This document shows, in pieces, positions 1 to 8,890 of a DNA stretch of 64,000 nt (positions are counted from its first letter, which is position 1; each line of letters opens with the position of its first letter). A program made the position numbers and the translations under genes. The DNA comes from Larkinella punicea. GTDB taxonomy: Bacteria > Bacteroidota > Bacteroidia > Cytophagales > Spirosomataceae. The notes beneath the pieces were generated by a model. That model had not been told where the DNA came from. It saw only the letters and a program-made list of their open reading frames with translations, and ran no database searches. Where the stretch lies: contig NZ_QOWE01000004.1 in NCBI RefSeq assembly GCF_003334855.1, forward strand, positions 124,001 to 188,000, read 5' to 3'.

Positions 1-446
1 TCGGCATTCCGAGTTTTTCACCCGAGATATTTAAGGAGTTGATCAATTCGGACCCGATGAAATCCAAGCAACTTGAAAAGGGAATTCAGCAGTTGACCGA
101 CGAGGGAGTTGCTCAGTTGTTTACAATGATGAGCGGAAACCGGAAAATTGTCGGAACCGTTGGAGAACTTCAGTTCGACGTGATTCAGTACCGGCTCGAG
201 CACGAATACGGAGCCAAATGCCGCTGGACCACCATGCCGGTTTCCAAAGCCTGCTGGCTGACGTCGGACGATAAGAAAAAACTGGACGAATTTATCCGGC
301 TGAAGGGCCTGGCCATTGCCTACGACAAAGACGCCAACCCGGTTTTTCTGGCCGAATCGGACTGGATTCTGCGGATGAACATGCAGAACAACCCCGACAT
401 CAAGTTTCATTTTACCTCGGAATTTAAGACGGCGGTGGAAGCCTAA
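1..446 (+). CDS. prfC: Peptide chain release factor 3 (RF3), C-terminal part
   Basis: This is the 3' end of a gene that begins before the window; the first complete codon is at position 3 and the frame is open from there. RF3 is a ribosome-associated GTPase that recycles RF1/RF2 after termination. The visible 147 residues are the family's C-terminal domain: the start [13 protein letters not shown], then [21 protein letters not shown] and the late segment [21 protein letters not shown], all typical of RF3. The GTPase domain lies outside the window. The stop TAA is at 444-446, and pepT follows 39 nt later on the same strand, so the two could share a transcript. Confidence 0.93.
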   Translation, partial: GIPSFSPEIFKELINSDPMKSKQLEKGIQQLTDEGVAQLFTMMSGNRKIVGTVGELQFDVIQYRLEHEYGAKCRWTTMPVSKACWLTSDDKKKLDEFIRLKGLAIAYDKDANPVFLAESDWILRMNMQNNPDIKFHFTSEFKTAVEA

Positions 447-485
447 CGTTCTCCGTACTCAACTTTCGACTTTAGCATTTCACCC

Positions 486-1730
486 ATGTTCCAAAATACA
501 TCCGTTACCAGTCGTTTTCTTCGTTACGTCCAAATTGACACCCAGTCCGATCCAAGGTCAACGACCAATCCGTCGACTGAAAAACAGAAGAATCTGGGCC
601 GGATTCTGGTCGAAGAACTGCACGAAATCGGTATTGCGGATGCCGAACTGGACGAGTACGGCTACGTTTATGCGACCATTCCGGCCAATACCGACAAATT
701 GAATGTGCCGGTTTTGTGCCTTTGCGCCCACATGGATACGTCACCCGACGTGACGGGCGAGGGCGTAAAACCGCTGACGCACCACGGCTGGGACGGTTCC
801 GACATGGTGCTACCCGACGACCCGACACAAATTATCCGACTGGCCGATCACCCGGATTTACACGATCAGATTGGCAACGACATCATCACCGCCAGCGGAA
901 CGACTTTGCTCGGTGCTGACAACAAGGCCGGTGTCGCCGAAATCATGGCGGCAGCAGAGTTGATTGTTAATGAGCCAATTATAAAACACGGCACCATCCG
1001 CCTGCTGTTTACCCCCGACGAAGAAGTGGGGCGCGGAACGGAAAAAGTGGACATGGAAAAGCTCGGCGCGGACTTTGGCTACACCATCGACGGCGAACAG
1101 CTCGGCACGCTGGAAGATGAGACGTTTTCGGCGGATGCGGTCAAAATCGTGATTCAGGGGGTGAGTACACATCCCGGTTTTGCGAAGGGCAAACTCGAAA
1201 ATGCGCTGAAAATTGCCGCCGATTTGCTGGCTGCGTTGCCCAAGGATTCGCTTTCGCCCGAAACCACCGAAGGCCACGAGGGTTTCATTCATCCGGGCCA
1301 TCTCGAAGGCAATCAGGATCAGGCAGTGGTCGAGTTCATCATCCGGGATTTTAGCGTGAGCGGTTTGCACGAAAAAGAAGAGTATCTTCAAAATCTTCTA
1401 CATGCCGTTCTGGCGAATTACCCCAACTCCAGCGCCACCTTTGAGGTGCGGGAACAATACCGGAACATGAAGGAGGTGCTGGATCAGCATCCGGCAGTTG
1501 TCGAAAATGCCCTTGAAGCCATCCGCCGGAGCGAATTGACACCCGAACGGCGAAGCATCCGGGGCGGCACAGATGGTTCGCGGTTGTCGTTCATGGGTCT
1601 CCCCTGCCCCAACATTTTCGCCGGTGAACACGCGTTTCATTCCCGTCTGGAATGGGTCTCGGTCCAGGACATGGAGAAAGCCGTCGAGGTGATTGTGAAT
1701 TTGTGTCAGGTTTGGGAGGAAAAAGCGTAA
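486..1730 (+). CDS. pepT: Peptidase T (tripeptide aminopeptidase, M20B)
   Basis: Cytosolic zinc-dependent tripeptidase that removes the N-terminal residue from tripeptides. The 414-aa length is normal for PepT. Visible active-site motifs are HMDTSPD (H82, D84), LLGADNKAG (D145, bridging ligand), TPDEEVGRG (E179 general base, E180 ligand) and EHAFHSRLEW near residue 381 (H385, last zinc ligand). ATG at 486 is the first in-frame start and gives the usual N-terminus with FLRYVQIDTQSD. It lies 39 nt after prfC. Nothing about it is unusual. Confidence 0.95.
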   Translation: MFQNTSVTSRFLRYVQIDTQSDPRSTTNPSTEKQKNLGRILVEELHEIGIADAELDEYGYVYATIPANTDKLNVPVLCLCAHMDTSPDVTGEGVKPLTHHGWDGSDMVLPDDPTQIIRLADHPDLHDQIGNDIITASGTTLLGADNKAGVAEIMAAAELIVNEPIIKHGTIRLLFTPDEEVGRGTEKVDMEKLGADFGYTIDGEQLGTLEDETFSADAVKIVIQGVSTHPGFAKGKLENALKIAADLLAALPKDSLSPETTEGHEGFIHPGHLEGNQDQAVVEFIIRDFSVSGLHEKEEYLQNLLHAVLANYPNSSATFEVREQYRNMKEVLDQHPAVVENALEAIRRSELTPERRSIRGGTDGSRLSFMGLPCPNIFAGEHAFHSRLEWVSVQDMEKAVEVIVNLCQVWEEKA

Positions 1731-1849
1731 CGCAAACTTTGTGTACAGTTTTTACGTTTGGAAATTGGTACAGATCCTAGTAGTATTACGAATTAAGAGC
1801 GTAAACAGGCGGCAAATCGGAATGGAACTACCATCATCACCACTGAGAT

Positions 1850-2011
1850 ATGGCGACAATAACAAAACGTTCTAAGGGCGGTCTTAAAAAGATGGCCGAA
1901 GACAAAGAGAAAATCAGGGAATACCTCAAGAGTGGCGATGAATCCAAAAAACCGGCCGGAATCAAGTTCTTTACGCCCGACTTCCTACTCCCTGATAAGG
2001 GACAAAGATAG
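1850..2011 (+). CDS. Small basic protein overlapping the DUF6169 gene (possible antitoxin)
   Basis: A 53-aa reading frame beginning MATITKRSKGGLKKMAEDK and ending with TAG at 2009-2011, in a different frame from the DUF6169 gene it overlaps by 74 nt. The protein has a basic N-terminus, a charged helix-like centre (KMAEDKEKIREYLKSG) and a short tail with GIKFFTPDF. Size, charge and the short GIKF-type tail resemble small antitoxin-like proteins of Bacteroidota, and the overlap suggests translational coupling. I do not recognise a named family, so the antitoxin idea is an inference from architecture only. Confidence 0.5.
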   Translation: MATITKRSKGGLKKMAEDKEKIREYLKSGDESKKPAGIKFFTPDFLLPDKGQR

Positions 2012-2429
2012 CTTTACCTTTACGACCGATAAGGGAGCGATTTACAAAATAACCTTCACACAAGACGCTGAATACATTGATTATCTGCCTTTTGCAGATG
2101 ATGTTTATAGCTTTGTTCTGGAACAAACTTCCGGAGAATACAAGGGTCGCGATCTTCGCATGAAACAAACCGTTATTGAAACATTGGGACGGTTTTTCGA
2201 GAATTTACCTCAGGCTGTAATCATTTACAACTGTAGTCAGGAGAACGACCATGAAAAAACCCGATATGATTTGTTCAACCGATGGTTTGATGAGTTTGGC
2301 GATGAATATGATAAGGTCAACTACAGCGATCTGGAGAGCAGAGAATACGCATCCGCTATTTTTAGAAAAGATCATCCGCAAAGACGGCTGATTGAACCTG
2401 CTTTTAACAAGGTCTTTCGAGAAAAATAG
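1938..2429 (+). CDS. DUF6169 family protein
   Basis: 163-aa protein; ATG at 1938 is preferred over GTG at 1932 two codons earlier. The sequence matches the DUF6169 pattern seen in Bacteroidota: an N-terminal YSLIRDKDSFTFTTDKG, a central segment around AVIIYNCSQENDHEKTRYDLF, then NRWFDEFGDEYDKVNY, and a C-terminal IFRKDHPQRRLI. Function is unknown. The start of this gene lies inside the small basic ORF 1850-2011, so the two are probably translated together, an arrangement common for toxin-antitoxin pairs. A hairpin directly behind the stop (2430-2454) separates it from the convergent SDR gene. Confidence 0.72.
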   Translation: MNPKNRPESSSLRPTSYSLIRDKDSFTFTTDKGAIYKITFTQDAEYIDYLPFADDVYSFVLEQTSGEYKGRDLRMKQTVIETLGRFFENLPQAVIIYNCSQENDHEKTRYDLFNRWFDEFGDEYDKVNYSDLESREYASAIFRKDHPQRRLIEPAFNKVFREK

Positions 2430-2454
2430 GTCTGTAATCGGGGCAATTACAGAC
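2430..2454 (+). terminator. Hairpin between convergent DUF6169 and SDR genes
   Basis: A 9-bp perfect stem GTCTGTAAT / ATTACAGAC with a 7-nt loop starts directly after the DUF6169 stop codon and is followed by a T-rich run (GCTCATTTTATTTTTT). This fits a Rho-independent terminator for the + strand gene. Confidence 0.65.
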
Positions 2455-2468
2455 GCTCATTTTATTTT

Positions 2469-3263
2469 TTACGCAATCGTTTTCGTGACGCCCCCATCGA
2501 CCCGAATGGCGGCTCCGTTGGTGGCTGAAGCCAGCGGGCTGGACAGATAAGCCACCATATTAGCAATTTCCTGCGTGGTTGCAAACCGCTGAATAATGGA
2601 CGTCGGGCGGGCATTTTTGAAGAAATCCTTTTCCATTTCTTCCACCGAAACCTGGTTCATCGTTGCCATATTTCCGATAAAATCGCCGACGCCTTCGGAG
2701 AAAGTCGGCCCCGGCAAAATGGAGTTGACGGTTACGTTGGTTCCTTTCGTCAACTCGGCCAGCCCGCGTGAAATCGCCAACTGAGCGGTTTTCGTGGTGC
2801 CGTAATGAATCATTTCGGTGGGAATCTGTAAGGCGGATTCACTGGAAACGAAGAGGATGCGACCCCAGTTTTTGGCCAGCATTTTCGGAAAATAATGCCG
2901 GGAAAGCCGGACGCCACTCAGCACATTGACTTCGAAAAACCGCATCCAGTCCTCATCCGGGATGTCGATAAAACTCTTCGGCTCAAAAATACCGACGTTG
3001 TTGATCAATATATCGACTTCCGGCAATTCCGTCAGCAACGCGTTCACCTCTTCGACCTTACTAAAATCAGCCGCAATGCCCCGAAACCGTGTGCCGGGCA
3101 GTTCGTCCGATAACTGCTGAACCAGGGCATCGACGCGCGCCCGGTTTCGGCCATTGATGGTCACTTCGACTCCTTCCTGCGCCAGTGTTCGGGCAACAGC
3201 CAGACCAATACCAGCCGTTGAGCCGGTTACCAGGGCGGTTTTTCCGTTCAATTCCAAATCCAT
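2469..3263 (-). CDS. SDR family NAD(P)-dependent oxidoreductase
   Basis: 264-aa classical short-chain dehydrogenase/reductase, cytosolic. Rossmann glycine motif TGSTAGIG at residues 13-20, NNVG near residue 89, catalytic Ser in VSSES near 141, and the YxxxK pair Y154/K158 (YGTTK). The C-terminus ends AIRVDGGVTKTIA, as in 3-oxoacyl-ACP-reductase-like SDRs. The substrate cannot be told from sequence. It starts 14 nt after the stop of the upstream Ddl gene on the same strand, so the two are probably co-transcribed. Confidence 0.88.
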   Translation of the reverse strand: MDLELNGKTALVTGSTAGIGLAVARTLAQEGVEVTINGRNRARVDALVQQLSDELPGTRFRGIAADFSKVEEVNALLTELPEVDILINNVGIFEPKSFIDIPDEDWMRFFEVNVLSGVRLSRHYFPKMLAKNWGRILFVSSESALQIPTEMIHYGTTKTAQLAISRGLAELTKGTNVTVNSILPGPTFSEGVGDFIGNMATMNQVSVEEMEKDFFKNARPTSIIQRFATTQEIANMVAYLSSPLASATNGAAIRVDGGVTKTIA

Positions 3264-3277
3264 ATCTGTCCGTTGTT

Positions 3278-4963
3278 TTAAGAATACCGCTCCGTAATCG
3301 TTCGGGCCCGCTCCCGGGTTTCCAGAATCAACAGATGCACCGGTTTTGCAAGCGCTTCCAACGCTTCAGAAACCGTGTCTTTAAACAACAAATTAACCGG
3401 CAATTCGTGCCGATCCTGAGCGGTTTTTAGCACCACCACCGGCTTGGTTTGCCCCTGCGCACCGTGGAAACCATACCAGGCTTTCGCTTCCAGCCAGGCC
3501 GCATCAACGGCTTCGGCGGTGGTATCCACCAGAAACTCCTCCGTCGGCAGATGCAGGTTTTTACGGTCCGCCATCCGACCATCCAGATCGGCCAGTTGCT
3601 GGCGCAGGCGAATGGTATCCTTACCCGTCCGGATGCGCTCACGCAACGACTGGCGAATGAAATACGTGATAGCCTGCGTAACGTTCAGGCCGATCTCTGC
3701 CATCTGTTTGAAAATGAGCGAAGTGGGCGACATGCCGGGAATGGTGTTCGGATCGTGGAGCAAAACCTTCCCCGGTTCGCTGGCCTGATCCGGCGTCAAA
3801 AAACCGTCGATCCGGGCGCAGACGTTCATGCCCAGACGCGTAAAGACATCGGCGACACTCAACTGAATTTCCCGGTTGTGTTCCAGACTGGTTTCGACCG
3901 GAATCCGCTTTTTTGTCGTATTGGACTGGTATTTTGATTTAAAATCGAAGCTGGTGACGTTGTAAATTTCGGTTGGGGGCAACGCAACCGCCGTTCCGTC
4001 GTCGTCCTGAATCACCCCACACGAAAACTCCTGACCGCTGACGAATTCCTCAAACAGCACATCATCTTCGGAGTTTGCCGATCCGATAACGAGCGTTCGA
4101 TAGCCCGAAGCCGCCCAGGAATCCGCTTTTTCGAGCAGGTCTTTGGGGTGGTAAATAAACTCGCCGGTTTCTTCGATCACAACCGGATAGCCAATGCCGG
4201 AATCCAGTTCAGTTACTTCCTGCACAAAGGCGGTTTTCTCGTCTTCCGAAAACTGCTTCCAGCTTTCCAGGTCAATTTCCTGCCGGAAAAAACACTGATC
4301 GACCGCTTTGGTGAACTGGTTCAGGTCATTTTCCCGAACAATCACCACGCCAATCGACGAGCCCTGATGCGGAGCTTTCACCACGATGGGCAGACCCAGC
4401 AACCCTTGCAGGGACTCAAATACCCCGGCTTTATCTGCCTGATCCCAGTCGGGTCGGCTAATGACCGACGTTTTTTTCTGCTGCCCATTGACGAGCGCAA
4501 TCAATTCATTTTGCAGAATCTTGTTGATTCCCACCGCCGAACCCATCAGGCCCGGCCCGGTATAGGGCATTTTGTACCACTCGAGCAAGCCCTGAATACC
4601 GCCGTCTTCGCAGTCGGGGCCGTGCATCGCCAGAAAGGCCAGGTCAAAATACTGGCTGAACTCCTGCGGTTGAATGCGCTGACCGATCGCGCTAATTTGC
4701 TGTTCCCGTTCTTCATCGGATAAACCGGCTAACGATTCGATGTAAACGCTGAACGTGGGGTTGGTTTGCTGCGGATAAAATGCCCGGATCGAGCCTTTGC
4801 TGAGAAATTCTTCCCGAATCAAGATAAAATTACCCAGTCCATCCACAAAAACCATGACGGGGTAAAACAGCGATTTGTCGATATGAGCCAGGGCCGTGCG
4901 ACCACCCGCAAACGAGACTTCCCGCTCACGTGACGGGCCACCGAAGAAGATTCCTATTTTCAT
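3278..4963 (-). CDS. D-alanine--D-alanine ligase, long form
   Basis: 561-aa ATP-grasp ligase. Ddl joins two D-alanines for peptidoglycan precursors. The N-terminus MKIGIFFGGPSREREVSFAGG, the ATP-grasp segment VKAPHQGSSIGV and the late LHDPNTIPGMSPTSLIFKQM are Ddl signatures. Typical Ddl proteins have about 300-370 residues; this one carries extra sequence in the middle (around GYPVVIEETGEFIYHPKDLL) and roughly 150 residues after the NTIPGMSPTS motif. Whether it is the only Ddl, or an amino-acid ligase with a different substrate, cannot be decided here. It is followed by the SDR gene. The hairpin at 5017-5043 separates it from nifU upstream. Confidence 0.82.
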   Translation of the reverse strand: MKIGIFFGGPSREREVSFAGGRTALAHIDKSLFYPVMVFVDGLGNFILIREEFLSKGSIRAFYPQQTNPTFSVYIESLAGLSDEEREQQISAIGQRIQPQEFSQYFDLAFLAMHGPDCEDGGIQGLLEWYKMPYTGPGLMGSAVGINKILQNELIALVNGQQKKTSVISRPDWDQADKAGVFESLQGLLGLPIVVKAPHQGSSIGVVIVRENDLNQFTKAVDQCFFRQEIDLESWKQFSEDEKTAFVQEVTELDSGIGYPVVIEETGEFIYHPKDLLEKADSWAASGYRTLVIGSANSEDDVLFEEFVSGQEFSCGVIQDDDGTAVALPPTEIYNVTSFDFKSKYQSNTTKKRIPVETSLEHNREIQLSVADVFTRLGMNVCARIDGFLTPDQASEPGKVLLHDPNTIPGMSPTSLIFKQMAEIGLNVTQAITYFIRQSLRERIRTGKDTIRLRQQLADLDGRMADRKNLHLPTEEFLVDTTAEAVDAAWLEAKAWYGFHGAQGQTKPVVVLKTAQDRHELPVNLLFKDTVSEALEALAKPVHLLILETRERARTITERYS

Positions 4964-5016
4964 TGTATATGTTTACGAACGAATGCCGTGGGTACGGGGC
5001 GCAAAATAACGAAAAA

Positions 5017-5043
5017 GGCCGCTCTTCCATCGGAAGAGCGGCC
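5017..5043 (-). terminator. Terminator of the GSCFA-mrp-nifU operon
   Basis: A 12-bp perfect stem GGCCGCTCTTCC / GGAAGAGCGGCC with a 3-nt loop. Read on the minus strand it is followed by TTTTT, a textbook intrinsic terminator located 37 nt beyond the nifU stop. Confidence 0.88.
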
Positions 5044-5080
5044 AAAAGTCTTACAAATGCAGAATCTTGCTAAATATGAT

Positions 5081-5347
5081 TTAAAACGCCGGCGTCAGAT
5101 TGACGGCTTCGACCCGCGTAATTTCCGGAACGGCTTTCAAAATTGCTTCTTCCAACCCGGCTTTGAAGGTCATGGTTGACATGGGGCAGGAGCCACACGC
5201 GCCGACCAGTTCCAGCCGGACTACTTTATCGCTCGTCACTTCCAGCACCTTTACGTTGCCCCCATCTGCTTCCAGATACGGCCGGATGCTATTCAGCGCC
5301 TTTTCGATACGATCTATTATTATTTCGTTATCCAGTACAGTTTCCAT
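5081..5347 (-). CDS. NifU-like Fe-S scaffold domain protein
   Basis: 88-aa single-domain NifU C-terminal-type protein that binds an Fe-S cluster for delivery to client proteins. The CxxC pair is in GACGSCPMSTMTF, and the RPYLEADGGNVKVLEV segment is diagnostic. The frame is open further upstream (to 5419), but METVLDNEIII at 5347 is chosen because it gives the normal family start. It follows the mrp gene by 78 nt on the same strand, which fits a joint role in Fe-S assembly. Confidence 0.9.
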   Translation of the reverse strand: METVLDNEIIIDRIEKALNSIRPYLEADGGNVKVLEVTSDKVVRLELVGACGSCPMSTMTFKAGLEEAILKAVPEITRVEAVNLTPAF

Positions 5348-5425
5348 GCGAACAATAAACAAAAGGTGGTCAAATGACTGATGGTAAAAATACGTTTTTT
5401 CCCTCTTAAATCCAATCAAAACGGC

Positions 5426-6535
5426 TTATTGGCGAACAATTTCGACCGGACGGGTTTTGTCAAGTGTGGCATTGCGTACCGAAATTTGCTGCGCCAGGGC
5501 TTCAGCCGCCGACCGGAAAGCCCCCGAGGTTACCGGATCATTTTCAGTCACAACGGGTTTGCCATCATCACCCGCTTCCCGGATGCTCTGCACCAGCGGA
5601 ATCTGGCCCAGCAACGGCACGTCAAATTTATCGGCCAGCAACTGACCACCGCCTTTGCCAAAGATATAATATTTTGAGTCAGGCAGCTCGGCGGGGGTAA
5701 AATAGGCCATGTTTTCGATCACACCCAACACCGGCACGTTAATCTGCGGTTGCCGGAACATCGCCAGCCCCTTCGTTGCATCGGCCAGCGCCACTTTTTG
5801 AGGAGTGGTTACAATAACCGCGCCGGTTACGGGAACGGTTTGCACCAGCGTCAGGTGAATATCGCTCGTACCGGGCGGCAAATCGATCAGCAGATAATCG
5901 AGTTCACCCCAGTTGGTATCGGCAAAAAACTGCCGCAGTGCCTGGCTCGCCATTGGTCCCCGCCAAACGATGGCGTTGTCCTTCGGCGTCAGAAAACCGA
6001 TCGACATCAGCTTGACGCCAAATTGCTGAATCGGTTGCAGCATATTCTTGCCGTCTACCTGCCCCACCGCGGGTTGCAGTTCCTCCGCCCCGAACATCAC
6101 CGGAATCGAAGGACCAAAAATATCGGCGTCGATGATCCCGACCTTCGCGCCGGATTTGTACAAAGCCACCGCCAGATTGGCCGTTACGGTCGATTTGCCA
6201 ACCCCTCCTTTCCCCGACGCAATCGCGATGATATTCTTCACACCCGGCAAAACCGGTGCGTTGAAACGCGTCGAACTCACATCCGCCGTCAGGTTGACAA
6301 TTACTTCAATGTCGGGACCAATGTAGGTGTGAATGGCGTCGACACAGCGTTTGCGAATCAGTTCTTTCAGCGGACAGGCCGGGGTGGTGAGCACCACCGT
6401 AAAACGCACCTGATCAACACCTAACTCAATGTCTTTCACCATATTGAGCGTAACCAAATCACGCTTCAAATCCGGTTCTTCGACGTGCCCGAGGGCATTT
6501 AAAACACTTTCTTTGGTAAGTTTATACGTTGACAT
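5426..6535 (-). CDS. Mrp/ApbC-type P-loop ATPase, Fe-S carrier
   Basis: 369-aa cytosolic ATPase involved in Fe-S cluster transfer. An N-terminal MIP18/DUF59 domain (about 1-90, with TTPACPLKELI) is followed by the ParA/MinD-like ATPase with deviant Walker A ASGKGGVGKST (K114) and LLIDLPPGTSDIH. The C-terminal CxxC pair used by many Mrp proteins to bridge a cluster is not present; the equivalent stretch reads ENMAYFTPAELPDSKYYIFG, which I regard as the usual Bacteroidota form. The nifU-like gene lies downstream and the GSCFA gene 29 nt upstream, suggesting one operon. Confidence 0.92.
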   Translation of the reverse strand: MSTYKLTKESVLNALGHVEEPDLKRDLVTLNMVKDIELGVDQVRFTVVLTTPACPLKELIRKRCVDAIHTYIGPDIEVIVNLTADVSSTRFNAPVLPGVKNIIAIASGKGGVGKSTVTANLAVALYKSGAKVGIIDADIFGPSIPVMFGAEELQPAVGQVDGKNMLQPIQQFGVKLMSIGFLTPKDNAIVWRGPMASQALRQFFADTNWGELDYLLIDLPPGTSDIHLTLVQTVPVTGAVIVTTPQKVALADATKGLAMFRQPQINVPVLGVIENMAYFTPAELPDSKYYIFGKGGGQLLADKFDVPLLGQIPLVQSIREAGDDGKPVVTENDPVTSGAFRSAAEALAQQISVRNATLDKTRPVEIVRQ

Positions 6536-6564
6536 AAGTACAGGTCTGTTGGGTAAACAGCGAA

Positions 6565-7578
6565 TCAGGCGGCCTGGTTCGCGCCCGGGTCAATCGTTTT
6601 GAACGCCCGCAACCGGCTTTCTATTTCTTGTTTCTCCCGGGTAACATCGGCTTTTTTAGAAACCGCATCCAATTGTTGAAGCAACTTTTCCAGAAACCGC
6701 CGGTGCGATTCCGTTCCTTCGTGAAAAGGCCGGTGCGCCATCGCCTTCCGCAGGCTTTGCCACTCGGTTATAAAGCTGCGAAGTTCGGCATCAAACGCGC
6801 ATTCGGCAAACTTTTCAAAAATATAGGTTTCGGCCACGGCATTGGGATGAATCAGATCGGCCTCGTAAAACCGGTAATCGCGCAAATCATCCATCATAAT
6901 CTCGTAAGCCGGGAAATAATGAACCTGCTCGTTCCAGACCGTCAATTCGTGGCTAACAGCCCTCAGAATCGATTTACTGGCCTGATTCAGCGGCAAAGTG
7001 TCTTTGGTATGTCGCACCGGGCTAACCGTCAGCAGGATCTGCAAACCCGGATTGGTCCGCTTCAGCTTTTTCACCAGATCGTTCAGTGTTTGCTGAACGT
7101 GTTCGTAGGCATACAGGTATTTTTCAAACAGAAAACCGGGCATTTTCTGGCAGTTGGCTATCACCTTCCCGGTTTCGAGATGTCGGTACACCGTGGTCGT
7201 TCCCAGCGTCAGCACAAGCCAGTCAGCAGTTCGAAGGGCTTCACCGGTTTGGGTCAGCAATTCCGTGAGTCGTGCGTGCAATTCGTCGCGGCTGCGGCCC
7301 CAGAAGGTAGAATGAAAGTCGTAATGAAACCACAAACCGTCACGTTCCACATACAGATCCGGATCGGGCCCGGCACTTTGCAGGGAAGCCAGCAGAAGTT
7401 TGGCGATGGAGACCGGATTGAACAGCGTTCCGAACGGATTGCTCCGTACAGCCACTTTATTGTCGGTCAAGTGGCGGCCCAGCACGTCGGCGAAGCAGGA
7501 GCCAATGGTCACCACCCGGGCGTCGGGCCGGATCAAAGCCGGTAGTTTTTCCGGCGATAGTTCAGTACGAAAGTCCAT
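6565..7578 (-). CDS. GSCFA domain-containing protein
   Basis: 337-aa protein with the name-giving motif in VVTIGSCFADVLG near residue 25, followed by RSNPFGTLFNP and later LTLGTTTVYRH and TVSPVRHTKDTL. GSCFA is an SGNH-hydrolase-like family found widely in Bacteroidota; the substrate is unknown. No signal peptide or membrane segment is visible. It is first in a probable operon with mrp and nifU, and lies behind the terminator of the ribosomal operon. Confidence 0.9.
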   Translation of the reverse strand: MDFRTELSPEKLPALIRPDARVVTIGSCFADVLGRHLTDNKVAVRSNPFGTLFNPVSIAKLLLASLQSAGPDPDLYVERDGLWFHYDFHSTFWGRSRDELHARLTELLTQTGEALRTADWLVLTLGTTTVYRHLETGKVIANCQKMPGFLFEKYLYAYEHVQQTLNDLVKKLKRTNPGLQILLTVSPVRHTKDTLPLNQASKSILRAVSHELTVWNEQVHYFPAYEIMMDDLRDYRFYEADLIHPNAVAETYIFEKFAECAFDAELRSFITEWQSLRKAMAHRPFHEGTESHRRFLEKLLQQLDAVSKKADVTREKQEIESRLRAFKTIDPGANQAA

Positions 7579-7595
7579 ACTATACTAACAAAAAA

Positions 7596-7619
7596 GCGGT
7601 TCGAAAAGCTCCGAACCGC
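7596..7619 (-). terminator. Terminator of the rpsF-rpsR-rplI operon
   Basis: Stem GCGGTTCG / CGAACCGC with an 8-nt loop. Read on the minus strand the hairpin is followed by TTTTTT. It lies about 40 nt behind the rplI stop. Confidence 0.85.
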
Positions 7620-7658
7620 CTTAAAAAATTCACACGATAACGTGCTGATTATCATCGA

Positions 7659-8102
7659 TTATTCAGCCGCAATCACGTCAAACTTAATCGTTTGTTTTAC
7701 GTCTTTGTGCAGGTTGACGATGGCGTTGTAGGCACCCAGAACTTTGGCTTCATCGATCGTAATTTTCTTCCGGTCGATGTCGTATCCTTTTTCTTTCAGG
7801 GCATCGGCCACCTGGGTGTTGGTAACCCGGCCGAAGATTTTACCGCTTTCGCCCGCTTTCGCCAGAATCTTCAATTCCAGTTGTCCGATTGCTTCGGCAA
7901 TGGCCAAGGCGTCGTTCTTGGTTTTTTCGGCTTTGTGAGCGGCCTGGCGAATGTTTTCGGCCACCACTTTTTTATTCGAATCCGTTGCCATTACGGCATA
8001 TCCCTGCGGAATCAGGTAATTACGGCCATAGCCGGGTTTAACTTCAACAGTGTCGTTCTTAAAACCCAGTCCGGCGATGTCGGTTTTCAGTATGATTTGC
8101 AT
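7659..8102 (-). CDS. rplI: 50S ribosomal protein L9
   Basis: 147 aa, normal for L9. The N-terminal domain MQIILKTDIAGLGFKNDTV...GYGRNYLIPQGYAV is diagnostic, followed by the long connecting helix and a C-terminal rRNA-binding domain with GRVTNTQVADAL. It is the last gene of the S6-S18-L9 operon, separated from rpsR by an unusually long 109-nt spacer containing an imperfect palindrome (8113-8205). Confidence 0.97.
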   Translation of the reverse strand: MQIILKTDIAGLGFKNDTVEVKPGYGRNYLIPQGYAVMATDSNKKVVAENIRQAAHKAEKTKNDALAIAEAIGQLELKILAKAGESGKIFGRVTNTQVADALKEKGYDIDRKKITIDEAKVLGAYNAIVNLHKDVKQTIKFDVIAAE

Positions 8103-8112
8103 AATATGAATG

Positions 8113-8205
8113 AGTTTTCAGTTTATGGAATACGGTTTTCAGTAAACGGTTTACGGTTTTCAGACAAGCAGAACTCCGTAAACTGTATACCGTAAACCGA
8201 ACACC
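8113..8205. repeat. Word-repeat palindrome between rpsR and rplI
   Basis: The spacer contains three copies of GTTTTCAG and several versions of GTTTACGG and its complement. The clearest inverted pair is CGGTTTACGG (8147-8156) with CCGTAAACCG (8190-8199). The structure sits inside an operon, so it may slow or process transcription between rpsR and rplI. Function is inferred only. Confidence 0.6.
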
Positions 8206-8211
8206 TTAAAC

Positions 8212-8463
8212 TTATTTCAGTGAATCGCCTACGTAAGGTAATAAGGCAAGGTGACGAGCGCGTTTAACGGCCTGACCAACCTTGCGTTGGTATTTCAGGC
8301 TCGTTCCGGTGATCCGGCGGGGCAGAATTTTGCCTTGCTCGTTCAACAACTTCAACAGGAAGTTGGGATCCTTGTAATCGATGTATTTGATACCGGATTT
8401 TTTGAAACGACAGTATTTCTTCCGGTTTTCGTTTTTGCTAACGGGTTCGTTCTGCAGACTCAT
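8212..8463 (-). CDS. rpsR: 30S ribosomal protein S18
   Basis: 83 aa, typical S18. The core [18 protein letters not shown] and the C-terminal segment [19 protein letters not shown] are family hallmarks. It binds S6 on the 30S platform. It starts 2 nt after the rpsF stop, indicating translational coupling within the operon. Confidence 0.97.
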   Translation of the reverse strand: MSLQNEPVSKNENRKKYCRFKKSGIKYIDYKDPNFLLKLLNEQGKILPRRITGTSLKYQRKVGQAVKRARHLALLPYVGDSLK

Positions 8464-8465
8464 GA

Positions 8466-8849
8466 TTATTTGGCCTCCTCTCCTGCTTTTTCGGTTTGTT
8501 GTTTGCTTTTACCCAGTTGTCCTTTGCGACGACGTTCGTTGTACGCCAGTGCGTGCTTATCGAGAACCGTGGTCAGGTTGCGAATGATGCGCTCATCCCG
8601 ACGGAATTCGATGTCCAGTGCTTCGGGAACCTTCGTTTCAGCCGAAAACTCAAACAGGAAATAGTAGCCTGTATTCTTGTGTTGGATCGGGTACGCCAGT
8701 TTGCGCAGGCCCATACTCTCTTCGTTAACAATTTCCGCACCGTTATCGGTTAAAATCTTGCGGAACTTGTCGACAGTGTCCTTTATCTGAACTTCAGATA
8801 AAACGGGAGTTAAAATGAACACCGTCTCATAGTTCTTGGTGAACTGCAT
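8466..8849 (-). CDS. rpsF: 30S ribosomal protein S6
   Basis: 127 aa, normal for S6. It has the typical ferredoxin-like fold sequence [14 protein letters not shown]...[23 protein letters not shown], then a lysine-rich tail. It is the first gene of the S6-S18-L9 operon. A -7-type promoter element lies 42 nt upstream (8891-8898). Confidence 0.97.
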   Translation of the reverse strand: MQFTKNYETVFILTPVLSEVQIKDTVDKFRKILTDNGAEIVNEESMGLRKLAYPIQHKNTGYYFLFEFSAETKVPEALDIEFRRDERIIRNLTTVLDKHALAYNERRRKGQLGKSKQQTEKAGEEAK

Positions 8850-8890
8850 GACAATTGTGTTAAATGGATAATGATTTCAAAATGAGGACG

